From: Mesorhizobium sp. ORS 3359
Lineage (GTDB): Bacteria; Pseudomonadota; Alphaproteobacteria; Rhizobiales; Rhizobiaceae
DNA: 64,000 bases
NCBI GenBank assembly: GCA_000824845.1
Contig: CCNC01000143.1
Span: 62,001 to 126,000 of the forward strand
Direction: 5' to 3'
This document shows, one piece after another, positions 51,738-59,995 of this stretch. Position 1 is the first letter of the stretch. The number at the start of each line of letters is the position of its first letter. The position numbers and the translations under genes were made by a program. The notes under the pieces are model-generated. The model was not told where the DNA came from and ran no database searches. It was given only the letters and a program-made list of their open reading frames with translations.

Positions 51738-52546
51738 TGTCAGCCGAAGCCACCGCGATCAACATGGCGGCGCGCGCCTCGATCTGGCTCAAGCCGCACC
51801 GCATCGTGCTTATCCTGATCGCGTTGGCGCTGGTGCTCTGCGCGGCCCTCTTCATGCGTTGGGACTGGCTGCCGCAATATTGGGAAATGGGCCTGATGGG
51901 CATCTGGCGGGCGCTGTGGATCCTGGCCGTCACCTGCGCGCTGGGCTTCGCGCTTGCGGTGCCGCTCGGGCTTGCCCAGGCCGGCGGACCGATCTGGTTC
52001 TCGGCACCGGCCAAGGTCTTCTGCACCATCATCCGCGGAACGCCGCTGCTCCTGCAGCTCTGGCTGCTCTATTACGGCCTCGGCTCGATCTTTCCGCAAT
52101 ATCCGTGGATCCGCGAATCCTGGCTCTGGCCGTATCTCAGGCAGGCCTGGCCCTATGCCGTGGTGGCGCTGACCTTCTCCTTCGCCGGCTATGAGGGCGA
52201 AGTGATGCGCGGCGCCTTTGCCGGCGTGCCGCGCGGACAGCTGGAAGCCGCCCGCGCCTTCGGCATGAGCCGCTGGAAGATCTTCCGCCGCATCTGGCTG
52301 CCGCAGGCCTTCTACCGGGCGCTGCCGACCTTGACCGGCGAGACGGTGCTGCAGTTGAAGTCGACGCCGCTGGTGGCGACGATCAGCGTCATCGACATCT
52401 TCGCCGTCTCCTCCAAGGTGCGGCAGGACACCTACCTGACCTACGAGCCTTTGCTGCTTCTGGCGCTGATCTATATGACGATCACCGGCATTCTCGTCTT
52501 CGCGTTCAGTCGGATCGAGGCGCGGATTCCGGTGAAGATCGGGTAG
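51737..52546 (+). CDS. polar amino-acid ABC transporter permease (HisM-like)
   Basis: This 269-residue permease has five to six helices, the first near residues 20-40, and the EAA loop RGQLEAARAFGMSRWKIFRRI near residues 167-187. LKSTPLVATISVIDI near 208 is the conserved segment of HisM/ArtM proteins. ATG at 51737 shares one base with the preceding stop. It completes the basic amino-acid importer. After the gene there is a short inverted-repeat region before the reductase gene. Confidence 0.92.
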   Translation: MSAEATAINMAARASIWLKPHRIVLILIALALVLCAALFMRWDWLPQYWEMGLMGIWRALWILAVTCALGFALAVPLGLAQAGGPIWFSAPAKVFCTIIRGTPLLLQLWLLYYGLGSIFPQYPWIRESWLWPYLRQAWPYAVVALTFSFAGYEGEVMRGAFAGVPRGQLEAARAFGMSRWKIFRRIWLPQAFYRALPTLTGETVLQLKSTPLVATISVIDIFAVSSKVRQDTYLTYEPLLLLALIYMTITGILVFAFSRIEARIPVKIG

Positions 52547-52653
52547 TGAAAGGTGAATAGTGAATGGTAAATGGTCGCAATTTTCGCCCCCTCGGCTAAG
52601 ACGACCATTCACCATTTGACCATCCACCATTCACCATTCACCAAGGCGCCACC
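52547..52653. repeat. inverted and tandem GTGAATGGT repeats between permease and reductase genes
   Basis: GTGAATAGTGAATGGTAAATGG (about 52552-52573) is answered downstream by CCATTCACCATTTGACCATCCACCATTCACC (about 52604-52641), so repeated TGAATGGT motifs are mirrored around a GC centre. The RNA would form a long imperfect hairpin 10-100 bases after the permease stop and before the reductase ATG at 52654. It may act as a terminator or message stabiliser; such units are often repeated in rhizobial genomes. Confidence 0.6.
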
Positions 52654-53655
52654 ATGCAACTCACCCTCGACCAGGCAACAGGCCTATGCCGGATGGCCGC
52701 GCTCGGCGCCGGCGCCAATGAGGAGGCGGCGCAGTCGCTGACCGCCTCGATCATCGCCGCGGAGGCCGAAGGCCTGTCGACGGTCGGGCTGTCGCATTTC
52801 ATCGACTATCTGGAGGCGCTCGAAGCCGGCCGCATCGACGGCAATGCCGATCCGGTCGTCACAAGGCCGGCGCTTGCGGTCTATCTCTCCGATGCACGCG
52901 GCGGGCTTGCCCATACCGGCTTCGACCGCACGATCGACGACCTGGTGAAGGCGGCGAAACTGTTCGGCGTGTCGATCTTCTCGCAGAAGAACGCCTATAC
53001 ATGCGGCGCGCTCGGCTATTTCACCGGGCGGCTGGCCGAACAGGGGCTGGTTTCCTTCGCCGCCACCAACGGTCCGGCGGTGCTGGCCGGCTCGGGCTCG
53101 GTCAAGCCGGTCTATTGCACCAACCCGATGTCCTTCGCCTCGCCCGCCGCCGACGGACCGCCGCTGGTCATCGACCAGTCGTCGAGCGCCACCGCCTTCG
53201 TCAACATCCGCAAGGCGGCCGAGGACGGCAAGAAGATTCCCGAAGGCTGGGCGCTGGATGCCAGCGGCAACCCGACCACCGACCCGGCGGCGGCGATGAA
53301 GGGCGCGATGCTCGCCTTTGGCGGCCAGCGCGGCGCCAACATCGCGCTGATGGTCGAGGTGCTGGCCGCCGGCATTTCCGGCGCCAACTGGTCGCTCGAC
53401 GCGCCCTGGTTCACCGGCGGGCCGGACAGCCCCGGCACCGGCCTCTTCGTTCTCGCCATCGAGCCCAAGCTGCTCGATCCGGATTTCGAGCAGCGCATGA
53501 AGGACCAGCTCGACCGGCTGCGGCGGCGCTATGGCGTGCATATTCCTGGACGCTCGCGCGCCGAAGCCGCGGAGAAGGCAAAGGCGCGTGGCATCACCAC
53601 GTCCAGGTCGGTCGTGCAGCGCATTTCGGAATTCGCCGAGCGTTACTCGGCCTGA
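52654..53655 (+). CDS. Ldh/DpkA family NAD(P)H-dependent reductase
   Basis: This 333-residue protein belongs to the malate/L-lactate dehydrogenase 2 superfamily that includes delta1-piperideine-2-carboxylate/pyrroline-2-carboxylate reductase. Marks are LSHFIDYLEAL near residue 47, VSIFSQKNAYTCGALGYF near 108 and GAMLAFGGQRGANIALMVE near 209. The nucleotide fold is not Rossmann. DpkA-type enzymes reduce cyclic imines formed from 2-keto-lysine/ornithine. The location behind the arginine-type transporter suggests a role with the 2-keto acid of that amino acid; lactate, malate or ureidoglycolate dehydrogenase are alternatives. Confidence 0.8.
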   Translation: MQLTLDQATGLCRMAALGAGANEEAAQSLTASIIAAEAEGLSTVGLSHFIDYLEALEAGRIDGNADPVVTRPALAVYLSDARGGLAHTGFDRTIDDLVKAAKLFGVSIFSQKNAYTCGALGYFTGRLAEQGLVSFAATNGPAVLAGSGSVKPVYCTNPMSFASPAADGPPLVIDQSSSATAFVNIRKAAEDGKKIPEGWALDASGNPTTDPAAAMKGAMLAFGGQRGANIALMVEVLAAGISGANWSLDAPWFTGGPDSPGTGLFVLAIEPKLLDPDFEQRMKDQLDRLRRRYGVHIPGRSRAEAAEKAKARGITTSRSVVQRISEFAERYSA

Positions 53656-53866
53656 TTCCCGGCTGTTGAACCTTTTTCCGACCTGACGCGACACATTCGC
53701 GGCACCCCATGCCGCGAGCCGCCCTGGTTGACTTTGTCCGGCTCGCGGTTGGCGGCGCCGCGCCGGGCGTTCAGGGCGGGGGCGGGCGTGCTTGCTTCAC
53801 GCCACCTTGATACCGTCTCAGGTCAGGCCGCCTCGTTGGACCCTGTTTCGGCGTGGAACTGCCCGG
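53656..53866. other. intergenic stretch without recognised gene
   Basis: The gap of about 370 bases between the reductase and the NDUFA9-like gene starts with GC-rich DNA containing several short runs (CGCGGCACCCCATGCCGCG at about 53698-53716 can form a hairpin). Long shadow frames exist but none has a plausible ribosome site and a recognisable product. A terminator follows at 53867. Confidence 0.5.
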
Positions 53867-53890
53867 AAAACCCCGCTTCGGCGGGGTTTT
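53867..53890. terminator. bidirectional-type intrinsic terminator
   Basis: AAAACCCCGC pairs perfectly with GCGGGGTTTT around the loop TTCG, followed by CTGTCTTCTT. The A and T flanks suit termination on either strand. It lies about 210 bases after the reductase stop and 136 bases before the NDUFA9-like gene. Confidence 0.85.
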
Positions 53891-54026
53891 CTGTCTTCTT
53901 CAAACCCTGCAGGAGGGCGTTCCGGGCAAGTCCAAAAACAACGCAATGGCGACCTCCGGTCGCTCTTTGCCTTTGGCGAGAAACGGATTAAGAAACGGCT
54001 TCAGCCAAGCACGCGCGGAGCCAGTC

Positions 54027-55010
54027 ATGACCGAAATCCTGCAGACCCCCAAGCTCGTCGTCGTCTTCGGCGGCTCGGGCTTCGTCGGTCGCCATGTCGT
54101 CCGCGCCCTGGCCAAGCGCGGCTACCGCATCCGGGTCGCCTGCCGGCGGCCCGACCTTGCCGGCCATGTGCAGCCGCTCGGCAATGTCGGCCAGATTCAG
54201 CCGGTGCAGGCCAATGTGCGCGTGCGCTGGTCGGTCGACCGCGCGGTGCAGGGCGCAGATCACGTCGTCAACCTCGTCGCCATCCTGCATGAGACCGGCC
54301 GCCAGAAATTCGGCGCGGTGCACGATTTCGGCGCGCGCGCCGTCGCCGAGGCCGCGCGCTCAGTCGGCGCCGGCCTCACCCACATCTCGGCGCTCGGAGC
54401 CGACCCGAATTCCCCGTCCAGCTACGCCCGCACCAAGGCGCTCGGCGAAAAGGCGGTGTTCGAGACGATTGCGGACGCCGTCATCCTCCGCCCGTCTATC
54501 AATTTCGGGCCGGAGGACTCCTTCTTCAACCGCTTCGCCAACATGGCGCGCTACTCTCCGGTGCTGCCGCTGATCGGCGGCGGACAGAACAAGCTGCAGC
54601 CGGTCTATGTCGGCGATGTCGCCGAAGCGGTGGCGCGCTCGGTCGACGGCGAGGTCAAGGGCGGCCAGGCCTATGAGCTCGGCGGCCCGCAGGTGTTGAC
54701 GTTCAAGGAATGCATGGAAGAACTGCTGACGGTCATCGAACGCCGCCGCCTCCTGGTGCCGGTGCCGTTCTGGGTGGCCAACATCCAGGCGTCGATCCTG
54801 CAGCTGCTGCCCAATCCGCTCCTGACCAAGGACCAGGTGCTGCAGCTGCGCGAGCACAATGTCGTCTCGGACGACGCCGCCAAGGCCGCCAGGACGCTGA
54901 CCGGCCTGGGCATCCAGCCGCAGGCGATCGCCACCATCCTGCCCAGCTATCTCTGGCGCTTCCGCGCCGCCGGCCAGTTCCAGCAGCGCCGGCCGATCGC
55001 CGACCGGTAA
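54027..55010 (+). CDS. NDUFA9-like NAD(P)-binding protein (complex I 39-kDa subunit family)
   Basis: This 327-residue extended-SDR protein has VFGGSGFVGRHVVRAL near residues 13-28 as its nucleotide loop, and the segments HISALGADPNSPSSYARTKALGE near residue 119 and PSINFGPEDSFFNRFA near 155 are those of the alphaproteobacterial NDUFA9 homologues. The catalytic Tyr of active SDRs is present in SYARTK. The family is linked to respiratory complex I assembly in alphaproteobacteria and mitochondria. ATG at 54027 has GGAG upstream; the longer frame enters the terminator region. Confidence 0.87.
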   Translation: MTEILQTPKLVVVFGGSGFVGRHVVRALAKRGYRIRVACRRPDLAGHVQPLGNVGQIQPVQANVRVRWSVDRAVQGADHVVNLVAILHETGRQKFGAVHDFGARAVAEAARSVGAGLTHISALGADPNSPSSYARTKALGEKAVFETIADAVILRPSINFGPEDSFFNRFANMARYSPVLPLIGGGQNKLQPVYVGDVAEAVARSVDGEVKGGQAYELGGPQVLTFKECMEELLTVIERRRLLVPVPFWVANIQASILQLLPNPLLTKDQVLQLREHNVVSDDAAKAARTLTGLGIQPQAIATILPSYLWRFRAAGQFQQRRPIADR

Positions 55011-55027
55011 CCCTGTCTCTTTGTCTC

Positions 55028-55074
55028 ACGCAATTCCGGACGGAAAACCGCTTCACACTTTTCCTGGAATTGCT
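55028..55074 (-). repeat. AGCAATTCC palindromic repeat, copy 3
   Basis: The unit reads on the minus strand from AGCAATTCCAGGAAAAGTG at 55074 to GGAATTGCGT at 55028. It is between the convergent NDUFA9-like and P450 genes, 5 bases from the P450 stop. It has the same flanking GAGACAAAGAGA as the other copies. Confidence 0.88.
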
Positions 55075-55078
55075 CTGA

Positions 55079-56449
55079 TCAGTCCCGGCGCGAGACCTGC
55101 ATCGGCAGGCCGCCCTGCGGCTGCGTGGTCAGCTTCTGCACCGGCCATGGCCGCGTTTCGGAGGTGACGTCGAAGCGGAAGCGCGACAACAGGATCGCCA
55201 GCGCGATGATCGCCTCCTGCATGGCGAAGCTGGCGCCTATGCAGACGCGCGGGCCGGCGCCGAAGGGCAGGTACTGGAAGCGGTCGATCTTGTCGCGATT
55301 TTCCGGATGGAAGCGCTCGGGCATGAAGGCGTTCGGCTTGTCCCAGAGTTTTCTGTGGCGGTGCACGACCCAGGGCATCACCAGCACGGCGGCGTATTTC
55401 GGAATATAGAGGCCGTTCCAGGTCTCCGGCTCGATCGGCTCGCGGTTGATCGACGGCGCCGGCGGATAGAGCCTGAGCGCCTCCTCGAAGGCCGCGCGGG
55501 TGAACGGCATGGCATCCAGCCACTTGGTTGGATCGGGCTCGCGCGCCAGCACGGCGTCGATCTCCTGCTCGACCCTGTCGCGTTCCCAGGGCGCCTCGGC
55601 CAGGCAATAGATCGTCCAGCCCAGCGCCCGCGCCGTCGTCTCGTGACCGGCGCCGATGAAGGTGATGATGTTGTCCTCGACTTCGGCGCGGGTCAGCCCG
55701 TCCGGTCCCTCGGCCCGAAGCAGCAGGGTAAGGAAATCCTGCGGCACGCCACCCGGATCGCGCTTCATCCGTTCTTCGCGCATCCTCACCGTGCCGGCGA
55801 CGATGTTGCGGAAATAGGCCATGGTCTTGCGGCCGCGGATGCGGGTGAGGCGCGGCAGCCATTCCGGCGCGCGCAGCAGGTCGAGCGGGTCGACGCGGCC
55901 CATGGTCTCGAACAGGCGGTCGATCTCCTTGGCGAAGCTGCCCGGCTCGCCGGCGATCTCGCCGGAAAACAGCGTCTCGGCCAGGATGTCGTAGGTGAGC
56001 AGCGTCATGTCATGCGCGACATCGGTCATGCCGCCCGCTTCATAGCGGGTGACGAATTCCAGCGTGCGCTTCAGCATCGGCGGGGCGAAACCGAAGATAT
56101 GGCGCGGCGTGAACACCGGCGCCATCGCCTTGCGCGAGCGCTTCCAGACCTCGCCCTCGGCGGTCAGCAGCCCGTCGCGCAGGATCGGCCGCAGGATCAG
56201 CTGGCGCACCGTCGCCATCTTGTAGTTTTTGGCGTTGTCGATCAGCACGTGGCGGATGAGGCCGGGATCGTTGGCGACGATCAGGTGTCCGCCGACGCCA
56301 TTGGCCGAAACCCACGGCTCGTTGTAGGTGTGCTCGCCCCATAATTCGAGCGGGTTGCGGTAGACGATGCGCATCATCTCCAGCGTCGAGGGCGGCTCGG
56401 TGCGCGGCTTGGGCGCCGGCGGCACGAAGGGGGCGGGCTTGGTGTCCAT
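55079..56449 (-). CDS. cytochrome P450
   Basis: This 456-residue heme monooxygenase has the I-helix GAGHETTARALGW near residue 270, the K-helix EEALRLYPP near 328, and the heme loop FGAGPRVCIGASFAM near 401-415 with the axial Cys. No N-terminal anchor is seen, as in soluble bacterial P450s. The heme motif G-A-G-x-R-x-C and length resemble the bacterial fatty-acid/hydrocarbon hydroxylase group. ATG at 56449 has GGAG upstream; a longer frame adds an unrelated 35 residues. There is no redox partner next to it. An FMN reductase gene is divergent. Confidence 0.92.
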   Translation of the reverse strand: MDTKPAPFVPPAPKPRTEPPSTLEMMRIVYRNPLELWGEHTYNEPWVSANGVGGHLIVANDPGLIRHVLIDNAKNYKMATVRQLILRPILRDGLLTAEGEVWKRSRKAMAPVFTPRHIFGFAPPMLKRTLEFVTRYEAGGMTDVAHDMTLLTYDILAETLFSGEIAGEPGSFAKEIDRLFETMGRVDPLDLLRAPEWLPRLTRIRGRKTMAYFRNIVAGTVRMREERMKRDPGGVPQDFLTLLLRAEGPDGLTRAEVEDNIITFIGAGHETTARALGWTIYCLAEAPWERDRVEQEIDAVLAREPDPTKWLDAMPFTRAAFEEALRLYPPAPSINREPIEPETWNGLYIPKYAAVLVMPWVVHRHRKLWDKPNAFMPERFHPENRDKIDRFQYLPFGAGPRVCIGASFAMQEAIIALAILLSRFRFDVTSETRPWPVQKLTTQPQGGLPMQVSRRD

Positions 56450-56628
56450 GAAGATGCTCCGCTGAGAGTGCTGAATGTAGTGCCCGGCAAGGCCGGCGTC
56501 CATGTGACCAGACGGCAGCGCACTGTCGCGGCCTCGCCGGAATGTGACCGGCATCAGCCAATAGCTGCTTGTTGCCGGCGGCAGCCTGCGTTAGTCACCA
56601 ATGGATACCGCCAAGCAAGGAGCCTCCC

Positions 56629-57201
56629 GTGAAGCATCGTCTGAGCATCATCATCGGCAGCACGCGGCCGGGACGCGCCGGTCCAATCTTCGGCGAATGG
56701 CTGGAAGGATTCACGCGCGAGCACGGCAAGTTCGAGCCGGTGCTGACGGACATCGCGGCGTTCAACCTGCCGATGCTCGACGAGCCGCACCACCCGCGCC
56801 TGCGCAAATACGAGAACGACCACACCAAGGCCTGGTCGAAGGCGATCGACGCCGCCGACGCTTTCGTGTTCGTGGCGCCGGAGTACAACTACTTCGTGGC
56901 GCCCGCGATCGTGAACGCCGTCGACTATCTGCTGCATGAGTGGCGCTACAAGCCGGCGGCGATCTTCAGCTATGGCGGCGTGTCCGGCGGATTGCGCGCC
57001 GCGCAATCGCTGAAGCCGCTGCTCACCTCGGTCGGCGTCATGCCGATCCCGGAGGGGGTGGCGCTTCCGGCCTATGCGAGCCTGCTCGATGAGAAGCGCG
57101 CCTATCGCCCGAGCGAGCAGGTGCAGGGCGGCGCGAAGACGATGCTGGACGAGTTGTTCCGCTGGAGCGGGGCGCTGAAGACGCTGCGCGCGGCCGAATA
57201 G
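56629..57201 (+). CDS. NADPH-dependent FMN reductase family protein
   Basis: This 190-residue flavodoxin-like protein has the FMN phosphate loop IIGSTRPGRAG near residues 7-17, PEYNYFVAPAIVNAVDYLLHEW near 84-105 and SYGGVSGGLRAAQ near 115. It is similar to bacterial NAD(P)H:FMN/quinone reductases. GTG at 56629 has AAGGAG 8 bases upstream. It diverges from the P450 gene, separated by 179 bases. It could reduce quinones or supply flavin electrons; a functional link to the P450 is unproven. Confidence 0.88.
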   Translation: MKHRLSIIIGSTRPGRAGPIFGEWLEGFTREHGKFEPVLTDIAAFNLPMLDEPHHPRLRKYENDHTKAWSKAIDAADAFVFVAPEYNYFVAPAIVNAVDYLLHEWRYKPAAIFSYGGVSGGLRAAQSLKPLLTSVGVMPIPEGVALPAYASLLDEKRAYRPSEQVQGGAKTMLDELFRWSGALKTLRAAE

Positions 57202-57452
57202 GCACGAAAGCTTCCCAGCAAGGCAATTGTCAGGCTGCGCTGAGGCGCGGCCCTTTGCGTTTCATCGACCCTGTTCGGCCGAACGCCGGGACCGTATCAG
57301 CGCGGGCGTGGACGCACCTTGCCGCCAAGCCGGCAAAATGCCCGCAAACCTTGGAAAACCCGCCATTTGCGCCTATATCTAGGACATCAAAACGGCGCGA
57401 TTCGCGGCCATTTTTCCGCGCCGGACCAGCGACATCAATCAGACAGGTTTTC

Positions 57453-59924
57453 ATGAGCGATCAGACCGAAAGCGCCATTGGCGCGCAAGCCGAGTACGGC
57501 GCCGATTCCATCAAGGTTTTGAAGGGGTTGGACGCTGTGCGCAAGCGTCCGGGCATGTATATCGGCGACACCGACGACGGCTCGGGCCTGCATCACATGG
57601 TCTATGAGGTGGTGGATAACGCCATCGACGAGGCGCTGGCCGGCCACGCCGACCTCGTTTCGGTGACGCTCAACCCCGACGGTTCCGTCACCGTCATCGA
57701 CAATGGCCGCGGCATTCCGACCGATATCCACCCCTCGGAGGGCGTTTCGGCGGCCGAAGTGATCATGACGCAGCTGCATGCCGGCGGCAAATTCGACCAG
57801 AACTCCTACAAGGTGTCCGGCGGCCTGCATGGCGTCGGCGTCTCGGTGGTCAACGCGCTTTCCGCCTGGCTCAAGCTCAAGATCCGCCGCAACGGCGAGA
57901 TCTTCGAGATGAGCTTCACGCATGGCAATGCCGACGCGCCGCTGAAGGTAACCGGCAGCTACGTACAGGACAAGCAGCCCGGCACTTATGAAGGCCGCAG
58001 CGGCAGCGAGATCACCTTCTTCCCGTCGGCCGAGACCTTCACCATGGTCGAGTTCGACTACAATACGCTGGAGCACCGGCTGCGCGAGCTCGCCTTCCTC
58101 AATTCCGGCGTGCGCATCGTGCTGACCGATGCGCGCCATGCCGACCTTGTGCGCCATGAGCTGCATTATGACGGCGGCCTGGAAGAGTTCGTCAAATATC
58201 TCGACCGGGTGAAGAAGCCGCTGATCGAGGCGCCGATCGCCATCCGCGCCGAGCGCGACGGCATCACCGTCGAAGTCGCGATGTGGTGGAACGACAGCTA
58301 CCACGAGAATGTGCTGGCCTTCACCAACAACATCCCGCAGCGCGACGGCGGCACACATCTGGCCGGCTTCCGCGCGGCGCTGACCAGGCAGATCACCGGC
58401 TATGGCGAGTCTTCCGGCCAGACCAAGAAGGAAAAGGTCTCGCTGACCGGCGACGACTGCCGCGAAGGCTTGACCGCTGTTCTCTCGGTCAAGGTGCCCG
58501 ACCCGAAATTCTCCTCGCAGACCAAGGACAAGCTGGTCTCCTCAGAGGTGCGCCCGGTGGTGGAGAGCCTGGTCAACGAGGCGCTGGGCACCTGGCTGGA
58601 AGAGCATCCGAGCGAAGGCAGGGTGGTGGTCGAGAAGGTGATCCAAGCGGCCGCCGCCCGCGAAGCCGCGCGCAAGGCGCGCGACATCACGCGCAAGAGC
58701 ACGCTCGGCGTCACCTCGCTGCCCGGCAAGCTCGCCGATTGCCAGGAGCGCGACCCGGCCAAGTCGGAAATCTTCATCGTCGAGGGTGACTCCGCCGGCG
58801 GCTCGGCCAAGGGCGGGCGCTCGCGGCAGAACCAGGCAATCCTGCCGCTGCGCGGCAAGATCCTCAACGTCGAGCGGGCGCGCTTCGACCGCATGCTCTC
58901 CTCCGACATGATCGGGACGCTGATCACCGCGCTCGGCACCTCGATCGGCAAGGACGAGTTCAACGCCGACAAGCTGCGCTATCACAAGATCATCCTGATG
59001 ACGGACGCCGACGTCGACGGCGCCCACATCCGCACGCTGCTGCTCACCTTCTTCTTCCGGCAGATGCCGGAGCTGATCGAGCGCGGCCATCTCTACATTG
59101 CCCAGCCGCCGCTCTACAAAGTGACGCGGGGCAAGAGCTCGCAATATCTAAAGGACGAGAGCGCCTATGAGGAATATCTGATCGGCTCCGGGCTGGATGA
59201 GGCCTCGCTGGTGCTCGCCTCCGGCGAGGTGCGGACGGGGCAGGATCTGCGCAGCTCCGTCGACGACGCGCTAGCGGTGCGGCAGCTGATCAACGGCCTG
59301 CACACGCGCTACAACCGCAGCGTCGTCGAGCAGGCGGCGATCGCCGGTGCGCTCAATGCCGACGTGCTTGCCGATCTCGGCCGCGCCAACGCCATGGCCG
59401 AGCGCGTCGCGCAGCGGCTGGACATGATCGCGGAGGAGACCGAGCGCGGCTGGACCGGCCGGCTGTCGACCTCCAATGACGGCTCCGGCGGCTATGTCTT
59501 CGAACGCACGGTGCGCGGCGTGAAGGATGTGGTGCAGCTCGATGCCGGGCTGATCGCTTCGGCCGATGCGCGCCAGCTCGACCGCTACGCGCCGCGGCTT
59601 TCGGAAGTCTATGGCGAGCAACCGACGCTGCGCCGCAAGGAGACCTCGGAGCTTGTTTCGGGACCGCTGGCGCTGCTCAACGCGGTGTTCGCTTCCGGCC
59701 GCAAAGGCCTCACCATGCAGCGCTACAAGGGCCTTGGCGAGATGAATGCGGAGCAGCTCTGGGAAACCACGCTGGACCCGAATGTGCGCTCGCTGCTGCA
59801 GGTCAAGGTCAACGATGCGACCGACGCCGACTCGCTGTTCTCGCGGCTGATGGGCGACGAGGTGGAGCCGCGGCGCGAATTCATCCAGGACAACGCGCTG
59901 TCGGTGGCCAATCTGGATATCTGA
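57453..59924 (+). CDS. gyrB: DNA gyrase subunit B
   Basis: This 823-residue protein is the ATPase subunit of DNA gyrase. The GHKL ATP site lies in RKRPGMYIGDT, EVVDNAIDEAL (residues 51-61) and GGLHGVGVSVVNAL; the TOPRIM domain has EGDSAGGSAKGGR near 448 and DADVDGAHIRTLLLTFFFR near 523-541; the C-terminus MQRYKGLGEMNAEQLWETT is the family end. ATG at 57453 gives the usual MSDQ start. The ribosome site is weak. A terminator follows. The 250-base region upstream shows no other gene. Confidence 0.97.
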   Translation: MSDQTESAIGAQAEYGADSIKVLKGLDAVRKRPGMYIGDTDDGSGLHHMVYEVVDNAIDEALAGHADLVSVTLNPDGSVTVIDNGRGIPTDIHPSEGVSAAEVIMTQLHAGGKFDQNSYKVSGGLHGVGVSVVNALSAWLKLKIRRNGEIFEMSFTHGNADAPLKVTGSYVQDKQPGTYEGRSGSEITFFPSAETFTMVEFDYNTLEHRLRELAFLNSGVRIVLTDARHADLVRHELHYDGGLEEFVKYLDRVKKPLIEAPIAIRAERDGITVEVAMWWNDSYHENVLAFTNNIPQRDGGTHLAGFRAALTRQITGYGESSGQTKKEKVSLTGDDCREGLTAVLSVKVPDPKFSSQTKDKLVSSEVRPVVESLVNEALGTWLEEHPSEGRVVVEKVIQAAAAREAARKARDITRKSTLGVTSLPGKLADCQERDPAKSEIFIVEGDSAGGSAKGGRSRQNQAILPLRGKILNVERARFDRMLSSDMIGTLITALGTSIGKDEFNADKLRYHKIILMTDADVDGAHIRTLLLTFFFRQMPELIERGHLYIAQPPLYKVTRGKSSQYLKDESAYEEYLIGSGLDEASLVLASGEVRTGQDLRSSVDDALAVRQLINGLHTRYNRSVVEQAAIAGALNADVLADLGRANAMAERVAQRLDMIAEETERGWTGRLSTSNDGSGGYVFERTVRGVKDVVQLDAGLIASADARQLDRYAPRLSEVYGEQPTLRRKETSELVSGPLALLNAVFASGRKGLTMQRYKGLGEMNAEQLWETTLDPNVRSLLQVKVNDATDADSLFSRLMGDEVEPRREFIQDNALSVANLDI

Positions 59925-59948
59925 GCGCACCTACACACTCAAAAAGAG

Positions 59949-59977
59949 AGGCCCGGCGTTTGCCGGGCCTTTCTTTT
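59949..59977 (+). terminator. rho-independent terminator after gyrB
   Basis: AGGCCCGGC pairs with GCCGGGCCT around loop GTTT, followed by TTCTTTTT. It begins 24 bases after the gyrB stop and lies 19 bases before the convergent pntB end; the A-rich upstream side suits termination of both. Confidence 0.92.
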
Positions 59978-59995
59978 TGAAGCCTGCAATCAAGC

